Shown here: positions 46,311 to 55,116 of the stretch, piece after piece | How the letters are laid out: each line of letters opens with the position of its first letter | How positions within the stretch are numbered: position 1 is the first letter of the stretch | DNA from: Methanolinea sp. | GTDB taxonomy: Archaea; Halobacteriota; Methanomicrobia; Methanomicrobiales; Methanospirillaceae | Direction of reading: 5' to 3' | Length of the DNA stretch: 64,000 nt | NCBI GenBank assembly: GCA_018262855.1 | Contig: JADFDO010000003.1 | Location: forward strand, 62,001 to 126,000 | Translations under genes and position numbers: made by a program | The notes under the pieces: generated by a model | What the model saw: the letters and a program-made list of their open reading frames with translations, nothing else | Database searches by the model: none | What the model was told of the DNA's origin: nothing

Positions 46311-48044
46311 TCACGAATCTTGAGTGTGTGAGTTCACGGAGGGATATTCAAGGAGAATACTCATTCCATTCCCTTCAGGAGATATTGTACATTTCCCTCC
46401 GGAAAGACGGCCGCTCCGGGTGATGAACCGCTGCACCCTCTCGCTGAATGCTTGAAGTGGACCTGGGGATTTCACCTGGATCCAGACCATGTTTCCAGTG
46501 GTTCCTGTCCCAAGGGAGAGCCTTGTTGCGCCTGCAACAGAAATCTTCTCAAGCACATACATGAGAAGGTCAGCAAACCTACCAGTGTCCATGAGTGCGA
46601 TGGGGATATCCAATCCTGGAGTATACGCGACATCAAGATTCTCAAAGGGATTGACAGACGCGATCCGAAGTGCGAGAGCCCGTGCAAATTCCTCCTCGCT
46701 CTCGGCCTCGATTATACTCTCATCATGATACCGGGGGCAAGAAAGTGCGGTGATAACCTTTCCCGCGGCAATTGAGATATCTGTCGGTTCCAGGTCGACC
46801 TGGGGTCGAAAGCCCCTGAACGTGATGGTGTAATCCAGAAGAAGTCTCTCCACCCTCCTTACCAGCGACAGATCCAGTACCGACCCTAGCAATTCTCCAC
46901 GGTAGATCCGCTCAAGTTTCTGCGATATCTGGTTAGCCTTTAATGCTACATGGATCTCCAGGACCTGACCGGAGTGATACTCCAGGGAGAACCGGTTGAA
47001 ATCTGAGAGGAGTTCATCAACGAGATTGCTATCAATCATGCCACGGAGCCGGTCCGCTTCCCCGGACTCCTCCAGTTCATCCATTATATGGGCTACGTAT
47101 ACGAGCCGTCCTGCGATGATGGTGAAGAGACGGTCCACTTCATCCATCAGATCCCCGGCATATGCGGCCGTCTCCTTTACCCATGCCGGGTTGATAGATT
47201 CGATCCCTTCAAGGCTGGCTGCTTCCTTCTTCATTGCAGTGAGGGTGCGCAGCATCATCTGAGCTTCCATTGGACGCCCGTGGCCCGGAAGGCATACTGA
47301 GATTCCACCGATCGACAGAAGCGCGATCATAGTATCGAGGCTCGCAAGGAGCGCCTTAAGATCCCAACCCTTCAGGCCTGCTACACCTGGAGCAGTCGCA
47401 AAGACAAGGTCGCCGGTGAAGAGCACCTCCCCTATGCGGATGCAGATACTGTCAGGACTGTGCCCGGGTGTAGGAAAAAATTCGATCATACTCTCACCAT
47501 GGAGAGGCATATACTGCCTTGGGAGAGTGCGCCCTTCCCCGATCTTGAGTGTGTCAAAGCACATGGTGCATGATGCGCCACAAAGATTTACCTCTTCCTT
47601 TCGCCTTGCTGTGTCACATCCGGCCGGCAGGAGCCGTATGTCAATATCCGTTCTCTCCAGGTCATGCTGGATAAGATCGGCAATGGTCGCCGCGCGGTCA
47701 CCATTCTCCAGTGCCTGGGCCCCCTGTTCCTGGACCGCTACAATACGAAGCGGGATTTTCCTGAAGCCTGGATGGGACAGAAGCTGGGAGCAATGGTCGA
47801 GGTGAACGTGGGTGAGGCACACGATAACAGGGCGGGGTTTCTCTGTAATGAGCCGCGAAATTTCACCTAGAAGAATATCGGCCTGTTCGGGCAAGCCCCC
47901 GGGATCCACGACGACAATGAGTCCGGGTGCAGCCACAAGGTAGGAGTTCGATGATATGATATCGACTTTCCTCAAAAACGGATAAATCTTAACCCCCTCA
48001 ACCCCGGGGAGGGGTTGCCATGCCTGGTTCTCCATCTCAGCCAT
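46311..48044 (-). CDS. Metallo-beta-lactamase domain fused to degenerate kinase-like module
   Basis: 577 residues. Residues 1-260 are a metallo-beta-lactamase fold with the full metal set: HVHLDH (79-84), His195 in TPGHSPD, Asp212 in FTGDLVF and His255 in PGHGRP. Between strands lies an insertion with C143, C155, C159 and C162, a possible metal site. Residues 300-380 look helical like a dimerisation region and 420-570 look like a worn HATPase domain (LLMYVLEKISVAG for the N-box, GRLSGGKCTISPEGNGMSI near the end) without clear ATP residues. GGTG-rich ribosome site fixes the ATG at 48044. Followed by the STAS gene. Confidence 0.75.
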   Translation of the reverse strand: MAEMENQAWQPLPGVEGVKIYPFLRKVDIISSNSYLVAAPGLIVVVDPGGLPEQADILLGEISRLITEKPRPVIVCLTHVHLDHCSQLLSHPGFRKIPLRIVAVQEQGAQALENGDRAATIADLIQHDLERTDIDIRLLPAGCDTARRKEEVNLCGASCTMCFDTLKIGEGRTLPRQYMPLHGESMIEFFPTPGHSPDSICIRIGEVLFTGDLVFATAPGVAGLKGWDLKALLASLDTMIALLSIGGISVCLPGHGRPMEAQMMLRTLTAMKKEAASLEGIESINPAWVKETAAYAGDLMDEVDRLFTIIAGRLVYVAHIMDELEESGEADRLRGMIDSNLVDELLSDFNRFSLEYHSGQVLEIHVALKANQISQKLERIYRGELLGSVLDLSLVRRVERLLLDYTITFRGFRPQVDLEPTDISIAAGKVITALSCPRYHDESIIEAESEEEFARALALRIASVNPFENLDVAYTPGLDIPIALMDTGRFADLLMYVLEKISVAGATRLSLGTGTTGNMVWIQVKSPGPLQAFSERVQRFITRSGRLSGGKCTISPEGNGMSILLEYPSVNSHTQDS

Positions 48045-48146
48045 GCATTGTCACCCCAGCACCTTAAGCACCCTTCTGGAATTCATTGCGATACTATTCT
48101 CTCTTTAAAGCACATATCTCATCCCTTCGTATCTGGAGATTACCTA

Positions 48147-49457
48147 ATGCCCGTATCACCCCCGCACTCTTCACCTGTCAGATTCCCGGCTCCCGTAAAC
48201 GACCAGTGGGATTATCTCCTCTCCACAATCTGGAGCCAGATGCTTCATTTGGTCATTACATTTGAGGAGAACCTTGATCAGGAGAGGCTTTATCGGGCTT
48301 TCTGTCTTGTAATTGAGGCCGAACCTTTACTTGCAAGCAGGTTCGTGGAATCTCCCGCCCCATTCTGGGAGACCATTCCAGATCTCACGCGCAACTCGAT
48401 CTTTTCCCTCGTCCACACTGATGACATGGGGAGGGCACTCCAGGGGGTATTGACAACCCGGATAGAACCCGCAAAAGGACCTCAGGGACGGATCTCTGTG
48501 ATTCGGGGGACCCATGACTGCCTTGTCCTGACGGTGAATCATGCGGTATGTGATGCATTTGGAGTAAAACACATATCACGCCTCCTTATCCAGGCCTATA
48601 GGGGGCTGCATGAGGACCCCGGGTTCACGCTTCCCCGGCAATTATCCAGGGATCGTTCCTTTTATCCAATTATCACCTGCTTTACGCCGCAGGAAATGAC
48701 TGCCGCCAGAGAGGCGTGTGGAGAACAGAGGGCAGTATGGGGAATTCCCTCGCGACACGGAATGTGCAGATGCCCTGCCTATCGGGTGAGGACCATCGAA
48801 CCGCACCTGTTCTTGAAATTAAAAAAATATTCCCATTCCCGGGGAATTACCATCAACGATCTCCTGCTCTCTTCGTATTATTCCGCGCTGTTTTCAGAGA
48901 TCCCTCACACTCCTGGATGTCAATATCCCGTTCTCACCTCTGTTGACCTTCGCCGGACTCTTCCAGAGTACGATCCCCCCCCGGTAGCAAATCTCTCCGT
49001 TGCATTCGAGGTAAGAGTCCCTGCAGAAACCCCGCTGGAGTACCACTTGTTACTCTCGAATGTACATCATGTCATGACAGACAAGAAGATGTTGAATGCA
49101 GGCCTTGGTGCAGCCATACGGTTGCAGGAAGATTTTTCCGGGGGTTTCTGCTGTGTGAAAAAACGTCTTCGCGAAATGGAAAAGCGGACATTTGATGAAC
49201 ATTATCCGAAAAATCCCTTTTTCAGCAATACCGGCATTATACCGGATGATAGTGCCGATTTCGGAGAATTATCCACGGTCCATGCTTTCCTTGCTCCACC
49301 GGTCGATTATCCTCCTGGATTTGGTGTTACGGCCAGCACATTCAGAAACCGCCTCACCCTGGTTTCGGGGTTCTGTGAAGATTCGGTGCCGAACACCCTT
49401 GTGGAAGGAATACTTTCCCGGATGGAAGAACACCTTGTTTCGCTCGTGGTGGAATAA
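48147..49457 (+). CDS. Condensation-domain-like acyltransferase
   Basis: 436 residues from the ATG at 48147, preceded by GGAG. VNHAVCDAFG (131-139) gives the His132-x3-Asp136 catalytic motif of the condensation/alcohol-acetyltransferase/WES superfamily, and a C-terminal half with VTASTFRNRLTLVSGF fits the second lobe. No carrier protein, adenylation domain or other biosynthetic gene is nearby, so it probably transfers an acyl group between small molecules or lipids. Divergent from the MBL/kinase-like gene with about 100 bases between. Confidence 0.78.
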   Translation: MPVSPPHSSPVRFPAPVNDQWDYLLSTIWSQMLHLVITFEENLDQERLYRAFCLVIEAEPLLASRFVESPAPFWETIPDLTRNSIFSLVHTDDMGRALQGVLTTRIEPAKGPQGRISVIRGTHDCLVLTVNHAVCDAFGVKHISRLLIQAYRGLHEDPGFTLPRQLSRDRSFYPIITCFTPQEMTAAREACGEQRAVWGIPSRHGMCRCPAYRVRTIEPHLFLKLKKYSHSRGITINDLLLSSYYSALFSEIPHTPGCQYPVLTSVDLRRTLPEYDPPPVANLSVAFEVRVPAETPLEYHLLLSNVHHVMTDKKMLNAGLGAAIRLQEDFSGGFCCVKKRLREMEKRTFDEHYPKNPFFSNTGIIPDDSADFGELSTVHAFLAPPVDYPPGFGVTASTFRNRLTLVSGFCEDSVPNTLVEGILSRMEEHLVSLVVE

Positions 49458-49523
49458 GGATAATAGCCCGTCTATGAAATCCTGCAGGTTCTTTTTACGA
49501 CTATCACATGTATATCCAGGCTT

Positions 49524-50021
49524 TCAGAGCGGTATGATACGGGCTTCCCTCTCCCCTGTTTGATATAGCGAATATGTTGGTCTGCCTGTGAGGTATCCAC
49601 ATACCTCACCCGGGTTGATCTGAAGAGTACTACCATTGAGGACGACCGCATGCTGATGAGTGTGACCATGCACCACCACATCATACCTGCCTCCTCTGAG
49701 ACATTCAGCAAGAAGGGTGCGGTCATGGCCGTGAAGAAGCGCAAGTCTCTCGCCATCCACGAGAAGTTCGGAGAATAATCCATGAATCTCGACGTGTTTC
49801 TGCTCAAGGGCACGGGCAACCAGCAGTTCATGATCGCCGTCGTTGTTACCGAACACACCGACCACCCTGGCCGGTATCTTCCCCAGCAGGGGAATCACAA
49901 AGGGAGCAATATAATCCCCGGTATGGAGAACCAGGTCAACTCTATCCCTTGAGAGCGCATCGACGACACGCCTGACAAGGGGGAGATGATCATGGGTATC
50001 GCCTATAATTCCAATTTTCAT
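49524..50021 (-). CDS. MJ0936/YfcE-type metallophosphoesterase
   Basis: 165 residues from ATG 50021 (MKIGIIGDTHDHLPL). GDTHDH, HTGDYI, GNND and HGHTHQH are all metal-binding motifs of the small phosphodiesterases typified by MJ0936. A GTG at 50033 would add four residues. Physiological substrate unknown; family members hydrolyse phosphodiesters in vitro. Confidence 0.92.
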   Translation of the reverse strand: MKIGIIGDTHDHLPLVRRVVDALSRDRVDLVLHTGDYIAPFVIPLLGKIPARVVGVFGNNDGDHELLVARALEQKHVEIHGLFSELLVDGERLALLHGHDRTLLAECLRGGRYDVVVHGHTHQHAVVLNGSTLQINPGEVCGYLTGRPTYSLYQTGEREARIIPL

Positions 50022-50102
50022 ACCCGCATCCACACATACTCACTTTCCGGTTTGAGTACATAAAGCAACCATTATCGGTGCCAACACGCAAATGAGAGGG
50101 AG

Positions 50103-50465
50103 ATGACCGGGAAAGAAGAGGAGAAAGCGATCGTCTGCGGCCTGGAACGTGCCATCTTCGGAGATGACCGGGTTTCCAGACGCAGGCTTCTCGACCGCCT
50201 CGTCGTCCTACTCTTTACTACGGATACTGCTGCACAGGCACTCGTCACTCATGGCGGAATCCCTGTCCTCCTCGCTGCTGCACGGGATCGTGACGAGAAG
50301 ATACGCATCCATGCCATCCACGCCCTGTCCCGGCTTGCTGATTGTGGCTATACCACCGAAATCAAGGATTCCGGGGCGATCAATACGGTTCTCCCCCTTC
50401 TGAACGATCCCTATTCCCCTGTCAGATCGATGGCAGAGAAGCTCCTTGAAAAGATAAAAAAATAA
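50103..50465 (+). CDS. HEAT-repeat protein
   Basis: 120 residues, all helical, with about two and a half HEAT-like repeats (GGIPVLLAAARDRDEKIRIH and GAINTVLPLLNDPYSPVRSM). Good ribosome site (GAGAGGGAG) directly before the ATG. Such short proteins act in binding other proteins; no partner is evident. Confidence 0.78.
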   Translation: MTGKEEEKAIVCGLERAIFGDDRVSRRRLLDRLVVLLFTTDTAAQALVTHGGIPVLLAAARDRDEKIRIHAIHALSRLADCGYTTEIKDSGAINTVLPLLNDPYSPVRSMAEKLLEKIKK

Positions 50466-50695
50466 ATGGGAAATCCCGGACCGGTTTTATTGATTCATGG
50501 GATCTCCTGAGGTATACTAACTCTCTTATCTGGGCCTGTTTTCTCTGTACTCTGTTCCAGTGCTCATCAGGCAATGTGATGCCTTCGGGAATCTAATTAC
50601 AGAAAACCGGGAATCCGGGAAAGGAGAAAAAGAAAGATACCTGCATGTCAGGCCTAGAGGGAATACTAATATGGATTGATAATAATTCTAGGTTC

Positions 50696-52126
50696 ATGAA
50701 GATGCGGATTGGAGGGGAGGAGATACAAGGGGCAGATGAACGCTGGCTTCAGGTGATCAACCCGGCAACCGGGGAGGAGATCGATCGCGTCCCCAACGGA
50801 ACTCTCTACGAAGTGGATGATGCGGTGAAGGCTGCGGAGGCTGCATTTTCTTCCTGGGCATCCCGAAGCGCAAGGGAAAGGGGGATTATCCTCTTCCGTT
50901 GTGCTGCCCGGGTCCGTGAACACCATTCCGATCTTGCCAGGACCCTGACGATGGAACAGGGCAAGCCCCTGAAGGACGCGGTTGACGAAGTCCGGGGTTT
51001 TGCCAATGTGCTTGAGTATTATGCCGCCCTTTCCAGTAGCCTGACCGGCGATTACCTCCCGCTTGGCCCATCAGGTGATGCGGTGATTCTCCGTGAACCG
51101 CTGGGTGTCTGCGGTGCAATCATCCCGTGGAACATGCCTGCTCTCCTGATGGGATGGAAGGTGGCACCCGCACTCGTCGCCGGTAACACCATGGTCTTCA
51201 AACCCGCATCCCAGACACCACTCACAAGCCTCACACTGGTCCGTATGATGGAGGAGGCAGGCCTTCCTCCCGGAACACTCAATGTTGTCACCGGAAAAGG
51301 GGACGTGGTGGGTGAGGCGCTGGTCCGCCACCCCGATATCCAGAAAATTTCATTCACCGGTGATGTTGAAACCGGTATGCGTGTGCAGGAACTGGCAGCC
51401 GGATCGTTCAAATCCGTCACCCTTGAACTTGGAGGATCCGATCCCATGATCGTCTGGAAGGACGCCGACATTGAAAAGGCCGTTGCAGGTGCGGTCAGGG
51501 GAAGGTATTACAACGCCGGACAAACATGCACCGCAGTAAAACGGCTCTATGTGCACCAGTCGATCGGGGAAGAGTTTGTCCACCGGCTCAAGGCGAAGGT
51601 TGAGAGATTAACGGTGGGAAATGGCCTTTCACCTGATGTAGACATGGGTCCGCTGAGCGGTGCATCACAGAGGGACCGAATTCAGAAATTTGTTGAGACC
51701 ATGCAGAACCATGGGCAGGGTATCGTGTTAACCGGGGGTGTTCCTCTTTCCGGCCCTGCCTATGATGGCGGCTTTTTCTATGCTCCGACTGTTGTGACCG
51801 ATGTGCATCCTGAATCTCCACTCCTCTCCAAGGAAGTATTTGGCCCGGTCCTCCCGGTGATGTGTATTCCTGACCTTGATACTGCGATATGCCATGCCAA
51901 TAATACCCGCTTTGGCCTTGGTGCATCGGTGTGGACAAGAGATCTTTCTGTCGCAAAAGAGGTCTTCTCCCGTGTTCGATCCGGTGTTGTCTGGGTGAAC
52001 AGGCACCTCACCCTCCCCCCCGAGATTCCCTTCGGCGGGTTGAAGGTATCAGGAACTGGCCGCGAAAATGGGATGGATGGGCTCCTCTCCTATACTCGAA
52101 CGAGGTCTCTCTTCCTGGGCTGGTGA
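50696..52126 (+). CDS. NAD(P)-dependent aldehyde dehydrogenase
   Basis: 476 residues from the ATG at 50696. IIPWNMPALL holds the catalytic Asn, TLELGGSDP the Glu and NAGQTCTAVKR the nucleophilic Cys, all intact. The sequence is of the succinate-semialdehyde/lactaldehyde dehydrogenase type; lactaldehyde oxidation for coenzyme F420 synthesis is a possibility in methanogens but is not shown here. The frame opens 17 codons earlier without conserved residues. Convergent with the methyltransferase. Confidence 0.9.
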   Translation: MKMRIGGEEIQGADERWLQVINPATGEEIDRVPNGTLYEVDDAVKAAEAAFSSWASRSARERGIILFRCAARVREHHSDLARTLTMEQGKPLKDAVDEVRGFANVLEYYAALSSSLTGDYLPLGPSGDAVILREPLGVCGAIIPWNMPALLMGWKVAPALVAGNTMVFKPASQTPLTSLTLVRMMEEAGLPPGTLNVVTGKGDVVGEALVRHPDIQKISFTGDVETGMRVQELAAGSFKSVTLELGGSDPMIVWKDADIEKAVAGAVRGRYYNAGQTCTAVKRLYVHQSIGEEFVHRLKAKVERLTVGNGLSPDVDMGPLSGASQRDRIQKFVETMQNHGQGIVLTGGVPLSGPAYDGGFFYAPTVVTDVHPESPLLSKEVFGPVLPVMCIPDLDTAICHANNTRFGLGASVWTRDLSVAKEVFSRVRSGVVWVNRHLTLPPEIPFGGLKVSGTGRENGMDGLLSYTRTRSLFLGW

Positions 52127-52149
52127 CAAAAACACCGCAGGGAAAAGGC

Positions 52150-53016
52150 TCATACCCGCCACCATACCCTTGCGTAGCGAGATGTGGCAGGGATAAAGAT
52201 ATCATTCTTATCGGAACTTGCACGGCTTTTTAAGTATTTTTTCACAAGATTTTCCTGCGAAGGTGTGGTTGCTCCGAGCATTGGGCAGAAATGCGCGCAC
52301 ATCTCCTGCTCCGATGTAAAGCGGTACCAGTTCTCGAGATCCCGTACCTGTACATTCGCATAAATTCCCATGTGGTAGAGCACCAGGTAGAGCGTGTCCA
52401 GGAGTGGTTGGGGGGAATAAGGGCTTCCGTGAAGGTCAGGCCAGAGATCAAGGCACATGCGCTCCCAGAAAGGGACATCCGCAAACCAGTAGAGATTCAC
52501 TGTCCCGGATGCCATCGCCTGCATCTTTTCGACCGCACCTCTCAAGTCCTCCATGCCTAGTGAAAGCGCAGCCAGAACAGTATCATACGGCGGATCGATA
52601 TCCTGTATATCCACGTCCTCCCATGTGCGAGGGATAATCCGGACATTCGATATCTTCTCTTTGTTGAGCCTTTCCCTGAGGACTGCAACCATTCCTTTGG
52701 CAGGTTCTACTGCGCTAACCTCCCGTGCCCTCTTTGAGAGGGGGACTGCGAGGGTTCCCGGACCTGACCCGATGTCAAGGATCCTGTTTCCCGGTCCTGG
52801 ATTCAGGTCGGTGAGCGTATCGTCAATCCTTCTTTTGAATTTTTTGCTGTGAGAAGAATCATACCGGCGGGCAGTCTCTTCATCACTATAGTGCCGGATA
52901 TTATCTGGGAAGTGTGCCGACGCCAGGTGCCTCCGGACAAGAGTCCCCCAAACCAGGTTCCAGTCGCGGGCTGTGATATCCTCCACCATACCATTCCCCG
53001 ATCTCGACCCTTCCAT
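52150..53016 (-). CDS. Class I SAM-dependent methyltransferase
   Basis: 288 residues with ILDIGSGPGTLAVPLSKR (motif I) and EVSAVEPAKGM, then a C-terminal part with WFADVPFWERM and aromatic residues that may form the substrate pocket. It follows the cassette 2 permease by 14 bases, with GGGAG in good position before the ATG at 53016; an ATG at 52989 is an alternative. Substrate unknown. Confidence 0.83.
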   Translation of the reverse strand: MEGSRSGNGMVEDITARDWNLVWGTLVRRHLASAHFPDNIRHYSDEETARRYDSSHSKKFKRRIDDTLTDLNPGPGNRILDIGSGPGTLAVPLSKRAREVSAVEPAKGMVAVLRERLNKEKISNVRIIPRTWEDVDIQDIDPPYDTVLAALSLGMEDLRGAVEKMQAMASGTVNLYWFADVPFWERMCLDLWPDLHGSPYSPQPLLDTLYLVLYHMGIYANVQVRDLENWYRFTSEQEMCAHFCPMLGATTPSQENLVKKYLKSRASSDKNDIFIPATSRYARVWWRV

Positions 53017-53030
53017 CCCTTTCTCCCTGT

Positions 53031-54200
53031 CTACTCGTGCCTCAATGCTTCAATAGGATTCAGGTTCGATGCCTTCCATGCAGGATACAACCCTGACAGG
53101 AGACTCGTCCCTATTCCAAAACCAATACCATACACGATGTAAATCAGGCTCGAAGGCACGAAAAGGTACTCAGTGGTTTCGAGCATCAGGAGGCTTATTG
53201 CATAACCGCCGAATATGCTCAGTAATCCGCCAATGATGCTCCCGATAAGCCCCAGGATAAGGGCTTCATAGAGGAATATGCTCCGGACTTCCCGGCGCTG
53301 GGTTCCGATGCTTCGGAGCACTCCAATCTCCTTGATCCGTTCAGTCACCGACATCATCATGATATTGAGGATACTCACCCCGGCAACGATAAGAGAGATT
53401 CCGCCGATCGCGGTGGTGAATGTGGAGATCTGGCCAAATGTCGTGAGGAGCGTCTCGAGGATTGCCTTGGTATCGATCACGTCAACTTCAGTCTCACGGC
53501 GGTTCAGCTGTTTTTCTATGACCTCCTTGGTCTGTTCGATCCGGGTGAGATCCCTCACCTTCACGATAGCCATATCGTAATCCTGCTGGTTGTAGGACTG
53601 CTGGTACCATTTGTCCTCGACAACAATTCCATAGTCGGGGTTGATATCGAATCCCATCCCCCTTTCCTTGAGGATACCAACCACACGTAACGATCCCTTG
53701 TCCTTGATGGTGATGCGAGAACCCACCTTAAGATTGTTCTCCTCGGCGAATCTTGCTCCCGCCATTGCACCCGAAGAGCCTTTCAGGTAGGCTCCATCCT
53801 CAATCTCAAGGAGTATAGGGATATCGTCCGGTTTTATACCATAAACAACACCAACGGTATCCTCTGTCCCAATCGTCATTCTGGAGCTTCCCGAATATAT
53901 CGGGATAGTAGTATCCGGGGCAACTGCCCTTCGGATCTGCTCGATCATCCTCTCCGTCAGTAGCTCCTTGCTCCCTCCCGGACCAAACCCCCCCATACCC
54001 CCAGCATGCGGGGTGATAATTACGCTATCACCAACAGTGGAAAGTGAGTCAGAGATGGCCAGCACAAGGCTGTTACCAAGGATGCCCATGGAGACAATCG
54101 CGACCACACCGATGACAATCCCAATTATCGCAAGAAGGGACCGAAACCAGTGAAGCCTTACATTCCTGAGTGCAAAATCAAAAAACAGTGAGGGCTGCAC
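53031..54200 (-). CDS. MacB/FtsX-type ABC transporter permease (cassette 2)
   Basis: 389 residues with the same plan as the cassette 1 permease: N-terminal helix, outside domain, three C-terminal helices, and MMSVTERIKEIGVLRSIG coupling region. The outside domain begins with a short Gly-rich loop (HAGGMGGFGPGGSKE). It is a paralogue of the protein at 14770-15984. Two bases separate it from the Cys-rich small gene. Confidence 0.88.
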   Translation of the reverse strand: MQPSLFFDFALRNVRLHWFRSLLAIIGIVIGVVAIVSMGILGNSLVLAISDSLSTVGDSVIITPHAGGMGGFGPGGSKELLTERMIEQIRRAVAPDTTIPIYSGSSRMTIGTEDTVGVVYGIKPDDIPILLEIEDGAYLKGSSGAMAGARFAEENNLKVGSRITIKDKGSLRVVGILKERGMGFDINPDYGIVVEDKWYQQSYNQQDYDMAIVKVRDLTRIEQTKEVIEKQLNRRETEVDVIDTKAILETLLTTFGQISTFTTAIGGISLIVAGVSILNIMMMSVTERIKEIGVLRSIGTQRREVRSIFLYEALILGLIGSIIGGLLSIFGGYAISLLMLETTEYLFVPSSLIYIVYGIGFGIGTSLLSGLYPAWKASNLNPIEALRHE

Positions 54201-54202
54201 GT

Positions 54203-54430
54203 TTATATCCCCAGTCCCGTCATATCTGAAATTTTCACAACCCGTTCAAGAAAGATTTCCTGGCCTTTGCTCTTCCCAATCATGTAATTACAGTACTGAT
54301 GGTTGCGAAGGCGAGTGCTGACGCATTCGGTGTCGACGGGGGCACAACATCGGTGCACCTTCATTTCCAGCGGGAGCACAAGATTCCAACCGGGACGCCA
54401 GGTTTCTCCTGTCTCTTTGAGGGCTGTCAT
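54203..54430 (-). CDS. Small Cys-rich protein inside ABC cassette 2
   Basis: 75 residues, soluble, basic in the second half. Four cysteines and two histidines cluster in the middle (HRCCAPVDTEC, then NHQYC), which suggests a metal or cluster site. Its ATG overlaps the ATPase stop (ATGA) and its stop is two bases from the permease start, strong signs of a real coupled gene. No such gene lies between ATPase and permease in cassette 1. I do not recognise the family. Confidence 0.65.
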   Translation of the reverse strand: MTALKETGETWRPGWNLVLPLEMKVHRCCAPVDTECVSTRLRNHQYCNYMIGKSKGQEIFLERVVKISDMTGLGI

Positions 54431-55116
54431 GATATCTTTCCATCCACTATCCTGATGATGCGGTGAGCGAATTTTGCAACTCCGGGATCATGAGTAACCA
54501 TGATAATGGTCTTCCCCTTCTTTTCATTCAAATCTTTGAGGAGATCCATGATCGCCGTTCCTGTTTTCGTGTCAAGGTTCCCGGTGGGTTCGTCAGCAAG
54601 GAGTATCTCGGGATCATTCACGAGCGCCCGGGCGATTGCCACACGCTGCTGCTGTCCCCCCGAGAGCTCGCTCGGCTTGTGGGTGAAGAGATGTTCTTCA
54701 AGATCCATTGATCTCAGCACCTCCACACACTGTAAGGAGCAGGTTCGATCCCCTGTTTTAAGAATGAGGGGATACTGTACATTCTCAAGTGCTGAAAGGA
54801 GCGGGATCAGGTTAAACTGCTGGAAAATGAACCCGATATGATCCCTGCGGAGTCCCGTCTGCTCTTCGTCAGTCATGCTGCTGACGTCCTTCCCCTTGAT
54901 AAAGAGCGTCCCGCTCGTGGGAGTATCGAGGCATCCCATGAGGTTTAAGAGGGTTGACTTGCCAGACCCTGATGGCCCCATGATCGCGATAAAATCCCCG
55001 GGATAAAGACTGATACTGACATGGTCCAGGGCTACCACATCACCCCCCGGAAGCGGATAGATCTTGGTTACGTCCCGGAATTGAATGATTGCCTCATCAC
55101 CGGGAGGCGCACTCAT
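54427..55116 (-). CDS. MacB/LolD-type ABC transporter ATPase (cassette 2)
   Basis: 229 residues with Walker [10 protein letters not shown], signature [15 protein letters not shown], Walker [13 protein letters not shown] and switch His in MVTHD. It begins inside the end of the COG1361 gene (ATGA overlap). Paralogous with the ATPase at 15981-16655. Confidence 0.92.
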   Translation of the reverse strand: MSAPPGDEAIIQFRDVTKIYPLPGGDVVALDHVSISLYPGDFIAIMGPSGSGKSTLLNLMGCLDTPTSGTLFIKGKDVSSMTDEEQTGLRRDHIGFIFQQFNLIPLLSALENVQYPLILKTGDRTCSLQCVEVLRSMDLEEHLFTHKPSELSGGQQQRVAIARALVNDPEILLADEPTGNLDTKTGTAIMDLLKDLNEKKGKTIIMVTHDPGVAKFAHRIIRIVDGKIS

